Shown here: piece after piece, positions 1-4,577 of the stretch | Numbering within the stretch: the first letter of the stretch is position 1 | How the letters are laid out: each line of letters starts with the position of its first letter | Notes under the pieces: model-generated | What the model was told of the DNA's origin: nothing | Database searches by the model: none | Seen by the model: the letters and a program-made list of their open reading frames with translations, nothing else | Virus record (IMG/VR): IMGVR_UViG_3300025120_000464 | Span: 1 to 26,218 of that record | Length of the DNA: 26,218 bases | Origin: a virus | Strand: one strand, 5' to 3' | Program-made: the position numbers and the translations under genes

Positions 1-591
1 CATCATGATTCCATATCTGAAGAGATTAAACTATATACCTTCGGGGTCGACTAATGAGACTTGCAACACAGAAGGACGCACGGCACAAATAGACAGCCAA
101 TTACACGGCTAGGACTATTAAGGTAATGTCAGTTTGATACAGCAGGATAAGAAGCCAATGCTAGGTAGTATGAAAGTACTAGCAATTATATAAAGAATTT
201 ATATATTATCTAACTTGTAAGAAAGTAGGTAGGGACTTATCGATAAGCGTATGTATCAAGATAGGTTGATAATTCAGCTAAAATTTGAAAGTAATAACAT
301 TCAGTTAGTCATTGCGTAAGCTTAAGACGTGGAAATACTGGAACGCATAATAACTATGTCAATGTATAGGTTAGTCCAAGTAAGAGAAGGGTGGCAGGAA
401 CTTAGTAATTGATAGAGCAACCAGTAAAACCGTCAAATAAACACTGATAATTACAAGTAAATAAAGAGTAGAAGTATTTTTATATATTTTTATATCCATA
501 AACACAGGGTATGAACGGTTTTAAAATTGGACTATGAATCCAGCGTAAAGCGTGGACAGGTTATCCGTTTTAATTCCGTTTGTACTTTGTT
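1..591 (+). ncRNA. Gene-free region, candidate large structured RNA (class unknown)
   Basis: I see no credible gene here: all frames are broken by stops, and the longest readings (a 17-codon open stretch from base 1, and a 35-codon one from base 5) have no ribosome binding site or family resemblance. Inverted repeats are frequent. Examples are GCTAG/CTAGC near 160-185, the 8-bp pair TATATAAA/TTTATATA near 190-210, TATCAA/TTGATA near 257-274, TGCGT/ACGCA at about 314-348, TGGA/TCCA at 528-542, and AACGG (514-518) with CCGTT (576-580). The region lies just upstream of a double-hairpin repeat and a ribozyme on the same strand. Phages are known to encode large ornate RNAs (GOLLD and ROOL classes), but I cannot match this to any of them. 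It could equally be an origin or a long untranslated leader. The 5' limit is outside the window. Confidence 0.35.
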
Positions 592-663
592 AAATCCTAT
601 ATATTTGCAGGTTTTGATCTGTAAATACATAGCATTTAAGCTATGAAAATCAACAACTTAAAA
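592..663 (+). repeat. Double-hairpin intergenic repeat, copy R1
   Basis: This is the first of four related elements of about 75 nt. It reads CCTATA, then a first hairpin (TTGCAG 605-610 with CTGTAA 619-624, one G-U pair), then a second hairpin (CATAGC 628-633, GCTATG 640-645), then the conserved AAATCAACAACTTA. The other copies sit directly in front of genes, but this one runs into the hammerhead ribozyme at 670. A ten-codon reading (ATG 643 to TAA 675) starts in the second hairpin but has no ribosome binding site. The conservation fits an RNA element better than a leader peptide. Confidence 0.7.
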
Positions 664-669
664 GAGATA

Positions 670-770
670 GGTTAACTGACGAGGATTCTATATCCGAAAC
701 TATCAAGCGAAACGGAAACGTCATAGAGTGCAATGGCGTGGGCATAAGTAGTAGCTTGATAGTCTTAACC
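670..770 (+). ncRNA. Type I hammerhead ribozyme with enlarged stem III (HH1)
   Basis: Every conserved hammerhead element is present. Stem I is GGTTAA (670-675) with TTAACC (765-770). The core CTGACGA is at 676-682. Stem II is GGAT/ATCC (683-686, 692-695) closing a TCTAT loop, followed by GAAA at 696-699. Stem III is a perfect 9-bp helix, 700-708 with 754-762, continued by the A699-T763 pair. C764 is the cleavage-site nucleotide, so the predicted cut is between 764 and 765. Stem III carries 45 extra nucleotides, which form a further 7-bp hairpin (718-724 with 733-739, one G-U). Next to stem III, GAA (709-711) faces AGTA (750-753), the signature of a loop-E/sarcin-ricin motif. The 3' product would start 25 nt before the gene at 790. 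Stem I is short and no stem I-loop II contact is obvious, so the rate is unknown. Confidence 0.88.
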
Positions 771-789
771 AACACAATAGGTATATAAA

Positions 790-1077
790 ATGATAGAAAA
801 CGAAAAATACATAACTCATGAAGGTAAACGCACTAATAAATCTAATTTAAAACTGTTGTATTCAATGAATGACAACGGCAGTGATGTTGAAATATTAGTT
901 AGTTATTGTACGCCTGTAGCATATGCTATTGACGGCTTATGGCATTACACGTCTACTAAATATAGTCCAACAACTAGTAAACAAATCACGAGATTTTTGA
1001 ACGCAAAAACTGGTGGACGTGGCAACGCTTTAGAGGTGAAACAGGAAGAAATAGAAAAAATATACAAAAACGTATAA
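790..1077 (+). CDS. Small early protein, DUF8033-like
   Basis: A 95-residue protein and the first gene downstream of hammerhead HH1, whose cleavage would leave a 25-nt leader. The segment around residues 37-66 (SYCTPVAYAIDG, then YSPTTSKQITRFL) resembles small phage proteins of the DUF8033 type, in which a TPVA segment is followed by a TTSKHI-like segment. That resemblance is from memory and moderate. No enzyme motif, signal peptide or membrane segment is visible. The upstream sequence (AATAGGTATATAAA) has only a weak ribosome binding site, so the start is chosen because it is the first ATG of the open frame. It is probably an early host-interaction protein, but the function is unknown. Confidence 0.72.
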   Translation: MIENEKYITHEGKRTNKSNLKLLYSMNDNGSDVEILVSYCTPVAYAIDGLWHYTSTKYSPTTSKQITRFLNAKTGGRGNALEVKQEEIEKIYKNV

Positions 1078-1078
1078 T

Positions 1079-1153
1079 AATTATACAACTACTAGGTGAT
1101 GTCATCTAGTAATTGCATAGTATTTATACTATGAAAATCAATAACTTAGAGAG
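1079..1153 (+). repeat. Double-hairpin intergenic repeat, copy R2
   Basis: This is the second copy. The first hairpin is TACTAG (1090-1095) with CTAGTA (1106-1111); its stem sequence differs from R1, R3 and R4 but pairing is kept. The second hairpin is CATAGTA (1116-1122) with TACTATG (1127-1133), again with a compensated pair (T-A where the others have C-G). The conserved AAATCAATAACTTA follows, with GAGAG as a possible ribosome binding site for the ATG at 1159. A 7-bp palindrome, GTATAAT-A-ATTATAC (1072-1086), overlaps the 5' edge and the stop codon of the preceding gene. Confidence 0.75.
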
Positions 1154-1158
1154 ATATT

Positions 1159-1353
1159 ATGAAAAATATAAACTTAACTACTGAGCAATACGCTGTGATA
1201 GATAGCCTTGAATCTGAGATTATGTATCAGATGCAGACGTTTGGTGATGTAGACGTTGAAGGACTGTATAAAGGTGATTATATCACTAGATTATTTATGC
1301 CTAATGAGTTTCATTATGCCATTGAAAGCGTAGCTTATCGTAGTTATGGGTAA
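1159..1353 (+). CDS. Small early protein of unknown function
   Basis: A 64-residue acidic protein that I do not recognise. The start is supported by GAGAG eight bases upstream, within the 3' end of repeat R2. The sequence suggests an N-terminal helix (residues 5-27, TEQYAVIDSLESEIMYQMQ) followed by a mixed segment rich in tyrosine and phenylalanine. It has no cysteine pairs, signal peptide or membrane segment. It belongs to the cassette of short genes, each preceded by a copy of the double-hairpin repeat, that leads to the antirestriction gene. Small early phage proteins in this position often target host functions, but nothing in this sequence shows that directly. Confidence 0.65.
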   Translation: MKNINLTTEQYAVIDSLESEIMYQMQTFGDVDVEGLYKGDYITRLFMPNEFHYAIESVAYRSYG

Positions 1354-1427
1354 ATCCTATACAATCGCAGGGTGATGTCGCCCTGTTTTTGCATAGCATT
1401 TAGCTGTGAAATCAACAACTTATGGAA
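1351..1427 (+). repeat. Double-hairpin intergenic repeat, copy R3
   Basis: This is the third copy. The first hairpin is CAGGG (1368-1372) with CCCTG (1381-1385). The second is CATAGC (1392-1397) with GCTGTG (1403-1408), where a T-G wobble replaces T-A. The conserved tail AAATCAACAACTTA follows. One A is missing after the GTG compared with the other copies, which changes the reading frame of the tail. That argues that nucleotide sequence and structure, not a peptide, are what is conserved. Confidence 0.75.
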
Positions 1428-1432
1428 ATATT

Positions 1433-1627
1433 ATGGATTATATAAAATCATCAAAAAATAATTTAATTGGAATAAAGTCCTTTAAAGTTATGTCAAGCAG
1501 AAGAAAAAGAAGGTGTATCAATTATCAAGTACACTGCTTTGGTATTAAAGAAGACAATTATGGAAGCACAGTGTATACGATTGTAATACCTTCTATCAGA
1601 TACAGGTATTCATATGGAACTATATAG
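1433..1627 (+). CDS. Small basic early protein of unknown function
   Basis: A 64-residue protein that I do not recognise. The reading frame also opens at GTG 1406, inside the second hairpin of repeat R3. I chose ATG 1433 because it occupies the same position after the repeat as the starts at 1159 and 1720, with a weak TGGAA ribosome binding site. The protein is basic in its middle (SSRRKRRCIN near residues 21-30) and then rich in tyrosine and isoleucine, suggesting a small beta-rich fold that could bind nucleic acid. Two cysteines (near residues 28 and 35) are too few for a zinc finger. The gene lies in the repeat-punctuated cassette upstream of the antirestriction gene. Confidence 0.6.
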   Translation: MDYIKSSKNNLIGIKSFKVMSSRRKRRCINYQVHCFGIKEDNYGSTVYTIVIPSIRYRYSYGTI

Positions 1628-1634
1628 ATAAATA

Positions 1635-1712
1635 CAATACCTATACCATTGCAGGGTGCTAGTCATCCTGTAATTGCATAGCTATTGCTATGAAATACAA
1701 CAACTTATGGGA
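1635..1712 (+). repeat. Double-hairpin intergenic repeat, copy R4
   Basis: This is the fourth copy, directly before the ArdC-like gene. The first hairpin is CAGG (1652-1655) with CCTG (1667-1670), extendable by TTG/TAA including one G-U pair. The second is CATAGC (1677-1682) with GCTATG (1687-1692). The tail is AAATACAACAACTTATGGGA, whose GGGA can serve as the ribosome binding site for ATG 1720. Confidence 0.75.
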
Positions 1713-1719
1713 ATATATT

Positions 1720-2634
1720 ATGAAAATAAATAAAAAAATACAAGCTATCTATGACAAGATTATTAAAGCTATGGAAACAGGGGCTGATTGGTCAAAGTCA
1801 TGGACTGAAATGGGAATGGGACTACCTAAGAATCCATGTAGCAAGATAACGTATCGTGGAATGAACACGTTTATATTATTGTTTGAGTTACAAGATAAAG
1901 ATTATCCAGTAAATAATTGGGCAACTTATATTCAATGGAAAAAAGCAGGTAGAATCATACCAAAAGACACTAAAGGCGTAGACTTAATCAAGTGGAAGGT
2001 CGTCCATAAGAAGGACGATAACGGAAATGAGACAGATGAAACCTATGGTTTTTACAATGCGTTTACGGTGTTCAATGAGTCTCAATTGGAAGGGTATGAA
2101 CCACCAGTTGAAACTGATGAGCAAGTATCTGAGTTTGCTATTCAGTGGAAGGTTGAAGAGTATGTGCAAAACACTAACGCTTCAGTTAAATATAGTGAGA
2201 CAGGTGGTGCGTTTTACCACCCAAGACTTGACTATATTAACATGCCTAACAAGACTAGGTTCTTTGATACTAAGGACGCAGATGCTGAAGGTAACTACTA
2301 TGCAACACTGTTGCATGAGTTAGTACACTGGACAGGTGCTGAAGATAGATGTAACCGTAGTGGAATATCCACTAAGGGTAAGGATAAAGATATAGATGAT
2401 ACGTTTAGAGGTTCATATGCCTTTGAAGAATTGGTTGCTGAGTTAGGAGCTACAATATTATCAGTGCAATTGGGCGTTGAAGTAGAGCCAGTCGCTAATC
2501 ATTCTGCATACCTAAACAACTGGTTGAAGGCATTGAAGAATGACCCTTCTGCAATGATGACAGCCTTTAGTAAATCAACTAAAGCAATCATGTACCTTGA
2601 TGACATGCAATCTAAAAAGAAAGCAGTAGCCTAA
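1720..2634 (+). CDS. ArdC-like antirestriction protein with metallopeptidase domain
   Basis: A 304-residue protein with the two-domain layout of the ArdC/TraC-like family. The N-terminal half (about 1-125) resembles the ArdC single-stranded-DNA-binding domain: the segment around TYRGMNTFILL, the conserved WATYIQWKKAG, and a VFNESQLEG near the end. The C-terminal half is a zinc metallopeptidase-like domain with HELVH at residues 199-203 and a downstream FEELVAEL (235-242) supplying the third zinc ligand. ArdC proteins protect incoming DNA from host restriction, and proteins of this type are injected or made very early. The frame also opens at ATG 1690, inside repeat R4. I prefer ATG 1720, which lies behind GGGA and aligns with the neighbouring repeat-gene spacings. 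No key residue is missing. The family call is strong; antirestriction in this phage is inferred. Confidence 0.9.
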   Translation: MKINKKIQAIYDKIIKAMETGADWSKSWTEMGMGLPKNPCSKITYRGMNTFILLFELQDKDYPVNNWATYIQWKKAGRIIPKDTKGVDLIKWKVVHKKDDNGNETDETYGFYNAFTVFNESQLEGYEPPVETDEQVSEFAIQWKVEEYVQNTNASVKYSETGGAFYHPRLDYINMPNKTRFFDTKDADAEGNYYATLLHELVHWTGAEDRCNRSGISTKGKDKDIDDTFRGSYAFEELVAELGATILSVQLGVEVEPVANHSAYLNNWLKALKNDPSAMMTAFSKSTKAIMYLDDMQSKKKAVA

Positions 2635-2649
2635 CGCTACATATAACAT

Positions 2650-2676
2650 AGGGTAGGGAATCATCTCTACCCTTTA
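2650..2676 (+). terminator. Possible factor-independent terminator after the antirestriction gene
   Basis: A 10-bp stem is formed by AGGGTAGGGA (2650-2659) and TCTCTACCCT (2664-2673), with one G-U pair and a four-base ATCA loop. It lies 15 bases after the stop codon at 2634. The following tract, TTAATGTTT, is only moderately U-rich, so it may be a weak terminator or an mRNA-stabilising hairpin. It would end or attenuate the first early transcript. Confidence 0.5.
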
Positions 2677-2677
2677 A

Positions 2678-2693
2678 TGTTTCACGTGAAACA
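2678..2693. promoter_or_regulatory. parS: Perfect 16-bp parS-like ParB-binding site
   Basis: The sequence TGTTTCACGTGAAACA is a perfect palindrome and matches the widespread bacterial chromosomal parS consensus TGTTNCACGTGAAACA at every position. By simple expectation, one specified 16-mer occurs by chance in 26 kb about six times in a million. It lies between the candidate terminator and the ribosome binding site (CTGGAGA) of the gene at 2706. No ParA or ParB gene is seen in the window, so if it is functional it would be bound by the host ParB or by a phage protein encoded elsewhere. The alternative is an operator for an unrelated dimeric regulator. Confidence 0.75.
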
Positions 2694-2705
2694 CTGGAGA
2701 TATAA

Positions 2706-2936
2706 ATGAAACTAGAAGATAAACTATTACAAGACTTAAAATCGGAATGTGCTTATATCCAAGCAAAAGAGGAAGACCAATCATGGCGTCATAATGGTGA
2801 TGGAGAGCGTGAAGATACTGAATACGATATCAGAGTATCACAAAACGTTAAGGACTATTTAGAGGGTGTCTTAGGGGTTACTTTCATTTGGTCGGAAGAT
2901 AAAGAAGATTGGATAAAAGTAAAAGCAGATAATTAA
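2706..2936 (+). CDS. Small acidic early protein of unknown function
   Basis: A 76-residue, highly acidic protein that I do not recognise, with TGGAGA placed well for initiation. It combines an N-terminal helix (residues 1-22, KLEDKLLQDLKSEC), a strongly charged middle (DGEREDTEYD) and a C-terminal part with aromatic residues (VTFIWSEDKEDWIKV). The acidity and size recall DNA-mimic inhibitors encoded by phages, but that is only a possibility suggested by charge. It is the first gene after the parS-like site and begins the run of tiny genes that leads to hammerhead HH2. Confidence 0.68.
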   Translation: MKLEDKLLQDLKSECAYIQAKEEDQSWRHNGDGEREDTEYDIRVSQNVKDYLEGVLGVTFIWSEDKEDWIKVKADN

Positions 2937-2956
2937 TATAACAGTGGGAGCAAGTA

Positions 2957-3127
2957 ATGAAAATTATAGAAGATATAAAGAAAGTCTTTGATGTATGCAG
3001 TGAACATACAAATGAAAATTTAAAAGATGAGTACATGTATATGTATTCAAATGATTTTTTAAACAGTCATCACTTTAAAAATATAATGACGAGACAAGAA
3101 ATAAAATTGAGGGTAACAATAAAATGA
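2957..3127 (+). CDS. Small early protein of unknown function
   Basis: A 56-residue protein starting at ATG 2957 behind GTGGGAGC, which is a fair ribosome binding site. Its stop overlaps the next start by four bases (ATGA at 3124-3127), a typical sign of translational coupling in this phage. Residues 1-20 look helical (MKIIEDIKKVFDVC), followed by a tyrosine/methionine-rich stretch and a basic C terminus. It has no family resemblance that I can name. Support rests on the start signal, the coupling and the consistent packing with its neighbours. Confidence 0.55.
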   Translation: MKIIEDIKKVFDVCSEHTNENLKDEYMYMYSNDFLNSHHFKNIMTRQEIKLRVTIK

Positions 3128-3297
3128 CAGACGATATAGTAATGTTATGGGTATGGGTCGCAATGATATGTTTCATTGGACTCATAGTAGGGTTAGGTAT
3201 GTTCTTGTATACCATGTATAAGACTGACCCTGAGTTTGTATTGTGTTGGACTGGTTCGCTAGTCTTAGGACTAACGCTAGTCATGATAATATTCTAA
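3124..3297 (+). CDS. Small two-helix membrane protein
   Basis: A 57-residue protein coupled to the upstream gene by an ATGA overlap. Two hydrophobic segments are clear: residues about 5-29 (IVMLWVWVAMICFIGLIVGL) and about 38-57 (FVLCWTGSLVLGLTLVMIIF), joined by a short polar loop, YKTDPE. It is predicted to sit in the host inner membrane as a hairpin. Its location among early rather than lysis genes argues against a classical holin and suggests a superinfection-exclusion or membrane-modifying role, but that is inference. No specific family is recognised. Confidence 0.6.
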   Translation: MTDDIVMLWVWVAMICFIGLIVGLGMFLYTMYKTDPEFVLCWTGSLVLGLTLVMIIF

Positions 3298-3312
3298 TGG
3301 TTGAAGTAGAAC

Positions 3313-3387
3313 ATGTTATATGTTATGCTAGGCTGTTTAGTGGGGATGCTAATGGTAGTGCCATTCATGGAATGGATAAAGAGATAG
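3313..3387 (+). CDS. Possible 24-residue single-span membrane peptide
   Basis: A short frame from ATG 3313 encodes a hydrophobic peptide (MLYVMLGCLVGMLMVVPFMEW followed by a basic IKR end) that looks like one membrane helix with a positive C terminus. The ribosome binding site is weak (GAAGTAGAAC). Its TAG stop ends at 3387, which is the first base of hammerhead HH2 stem I. A competing 31-codon frame from ATG 3297 overlaps the previous stop, has no ribosome binding site and encodes an unremarkable peptide, so I prefer the membrane peptide. Reality is uncertain because it is so short. Confidence 0.35.
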   Translation: MLYVMLGCLVGMLMVVPFMEWIKR

Positions 3388-3436
3388 GTTAACTGACGAG
3401 GATTCTATATCCGAAACGCCGTGAGGCGTCTTAACC
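3387..3436 (+). ncRNA. Minimal type I hammerhead ribozyme (HH2)
   Basis: Stem I is GGTTAA (3387-3392) with TTAACC (3431-3436). The core CTGACGA is at 3393-3399. Stem II is GGAT/ATCC with a TCTAT loop (3400-3412), and GAAA is at 3413-3416. Stem III is ACGCC/GGCGT closed by a GTGA (GNRA) tetraloop (3416-3429). C3430 is the nucleotide before the predicted cut, between 3430 and 3431. All core positions match the consensus. The 3' product would begin 25 nt before the gene at 3456 and keeps the GAGGA ribosome binding site. Stem I and stem II are identical to those of HH1. Confidence 0.93.
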
Positions 3437-3455
3437 AATACACACGAGGAAGATT

Positions 3456-3653
3456 ATGAAACTAGATATAAACACGGTGGACGCTGAAGTACTGCTTTAT
3501 GCACTTAATTACTTAGAATCGTCTGACTTAGTCGACAGACCTAGACATGGCTCATTCATGGAAGGTAAACAACAACTACTCAGTGAATTAAGTAATAATG
3601 TTATGGACGCAATACGTAGGGCTAAGGACACTAAAGCTTCACCAATAAATTAA
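3456..3653 (+). CDS. Small early protein, first of a tandem paralogous pair
   Basis: A 65-residue protein that I do not recognise, read from ATG 3456 behind ACACGAGGAAG. It directly follows ribozyme HH2, whose cleavage would leave a 25-nt leader. Its N-terminal half (MKLDINTVDAEVLLYALNYLESS) aligns with the next gene (MKIELTIVEADIIVYALSHVNDS), so the two are tandem duplicates that have diverged. The C-terminal half looks helical. The stop codon TAA (3651-3653) is part of a 21-bp repeat of the leader that lies downstream of HH2. Function unknown. Confidence 0.68.
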   Translation: MKLDINTVDAEVLLYALNYLESSDLVDRPRHGSFMEGKQQLLSELSNNVMDAIRRAKDTKASPIN

Positions 3654-3670
3654 CCAATACACACGAGGAA
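3650..3670 (+). repeat. Second copy of the post-ribozyme leader, 21-bp direct repeat
   Basis: Bases 3650-3670 are identical to 3431-3451 (TTAACCAATACACACGAGGA plus A). The first copy starts exactly at the predicted HH2 cleavage site and carries the ribosome binding site of the gene at 3456. The second copy carries that of the paralogue at 3676 but has no ribozyme before it. The duplicated unit is therefore leader plus gene, without the ribozyme. Confidence 0.9.
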
Positions 3671-3675
3671 ACTAA

Positions 3676-3852
3676 ATGAAAATTGAACTAACAATAGTTG
3701 AAGCAGATATAATAGTCTATGCTCTAAGCCATGTAAATGATTCGCATGATAATGGTGAACTTAAAAGCTCATATATATCAGCTCATAAAAACACTTTAGA
3801 GGGTTTGACTAGGCATGTTTATGAAACGCTAAAAAATGAAATACACGAGTGA
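3676..3852 (+). CDS. Small early protein, second of a tandem paralogous pair
   Basis: A 58-residue protein from ATG 3676 behind CGAGGAAACTAA. It shares the pattern MK-hydrophobic, T-V-x-A-(D/E), YAL and then a serine-containing turn with the upstream product, and diverges in the C-terminal half (SAHKNTLEGLTRHVYETLKN, probably helical). Its stop overlaps the GTG start at 3849 by four bases. Function unknown; the duplication suggests dosage or diversification of a host-directed activity, which is only inference. Confidence 0.62.
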   Translation: MKIELTIVEADIIVYALSHVNDSHDNGELKSSYISAHKNTLEGLTRHVYETLKNEIHE

Positions 3853-4142
3853 AGAAACATAAGAAGGAACACCAGTTAATACTGGATAGAGTAATGGAAT
3901 ATGTAATGTTGATTGGCATACCAACAAAGCCTGAGCAACTCAAGATAGAAAGTTATCTTGATGTTGCATTGGACGGCTCAACTAGGTACAAAGATTCGGA
4001 GGTAGCCTTCAAGCACCTTTGTGATTTAGTCCAAGACTATTATGGTTGGGTTGACCGAGAGCAAACCGAGACGGCTGTTGATATGTTAGTTAATAATGTT
4101 GGCATGATTGCCAAAAAGAAAAGGAAGGAGAGATTACATTGA
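3849..4142 (+). CDS. Early protein of unknown function
   Basis: A 97-residue protein with a GTG start overlapping the upstream stop (GTGA at 3849-3852). It is predicted to be mostly helical, with a basic beginning (KKHKKEHQ) and a very basic end (AKKKRKERLH) around a neutral, leucine-rich core. There are no cysteine clusters and no recognised motif. The basic termini could bind nucleic acid. The next gene begins at TTG 4139, inside its last codons, so the two are coupled. Confidence 0.62.
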   Translation: MKKHKKEHQLILDRVMEYVMLIGIPTKPEQLKIESYLDVALDGSTRYKDSEVAFKHLCDLVQDYYGWVDREQTETAVDMLVNNVGMIAKKKRKERLH

Positions 4143-4258
4143 GTAAAGGAGACAGACAACGTAAGTCTCAAGTCCCTGACCGTAAGGTTGGGGAGAACTG
4201 GGACAAGATATTTAAAAACAAACCAAAGAAGAAGGAGAATAAAGATGAAGATAGATAA
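4139..4258 (+). CDS. Small conserved phage peptide (SKGD...NWDKIF type)
   Basis: A 39-residue basic peptide read from TTG 4139, with a strong ribosome binding site (AAGGAGAG) ending in the upstream gene. The layout, beginning SKGDRQRKS, then VPDRKVGENWDKIF, then a lysine-rich tail, matches a tiny protein type seen in many phages, in which a K/R-x-F-D-x-N-(W/Y)-D-x-I-F segment follows a polar N terminus. The role of that family is not known. It overlaps the next gene (ATG 4245) by 14 bases. The match to a recurring pattern makes it likely real despite its size. Confidence 0.6.
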   Translation: MSKGDRQRKSQVPDRKVGENWDKIFKNKPKKKENKDEDR

Positions 4259-4577
4259 ACACGTTTTAGAACTATTAAAAAAACGTCTAACACGTAAGAG
4301 ACTGAGACGAGTGTTGTCTCATTACAATTACGTTGAAAAGTTAGACGGTAATGGAAACTGTATGCAACAGAATGGGAAAAGTCCTATGTATGACACATAC
4401 TGTCTACTTAACTTTGGCTATGTGTATCCTATCTACTGGGAGACTGGTGAGGGTGAAATAGAAATCTGTGATGCACACGAGGTTGAGGTAGCTGAGATAT
4501 CCATAACTGGTACTGATAGTGATATCATAGATGATGCGTTAGATGAGAGACAATTTAGTGGGGAGATATTTGAATGA
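4245..4577 (+). CDS. Early acidic protein of unknown function
   Basis: A 110-residue protein. The frame opens earlier (4188), but ATG 4245 has GAAGGAGAA at the right distance, so I take that start. The N terminus is basic and helical (KKRLTRKRLRRVLSHY). The rest is acidic and aromatic, with a probable beta-rich part (YCLLNFGYVYPIYWETGEGEIEI) and an acidic tail (DSDIIDDALDER). No family recognised. The basic/acidic split suggests a small regulator or inhibitor, without firm evidence. Its stop overlaps the next start by four bases (ATGA). Confidence 0.62.
   Translation: MKIDKHVLELLKKRLTRKRLRRVLSHYNYVEKLDGNGNCMQQNGKSPMYDTYCLLNFGYVYPIYWETGEGEIEICDAHEVEVAEISITGTDSDIIDDALDERQFSGEIFE

Noticed and set aside
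16-60. A further hammerhead core (CTGAAGA near 17-23).
   Set aside because: No stem II followed by GAAA at a suitable distance, and no stem I partner, could be found.
1-109. The 3' end of a gene entering from the left edge (17 codons in frame 1, 36 codons in frame 2).
   Set aside because: Both readings are too short to support and show no family resemblance. They cannot be excluded without the sequence upstream.
514-580. A tRNA-like fold: a TGGA/TCCA stem with a 7-nt loop CTATGAA resembling an anticodon arm, inside AACGG/CCGTT.
   Set aside because: There is no T-arm consensus, no D-arm, the 5-bp closing stem is short and interrupted, and no CCA end follows in the right place.
643-1184. Conserved leader peptides starting MKINNL in the double-hairpin repeats (ATG 643, ATG 1131, and in-frame extensions from GTG 1406 and ATG 1690).
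   Set aside because: None has a ribosome binding site, because the start lies in the 3' arm of a hairpin. Copy R3 has lost one base, so its peptide differs while the nucleotides stay conserved. RNA-level conservation explains the pattern better.
3297-3392. A 31-codon frame from ATG 3297 overlapping the stop of the two-span membrane protein gene.
   Set aside because: It has no ribosome binding site, its product has no features, and it would run into ribozyme HH2. The overlapping membrane peptide from 3313 is more plausible.
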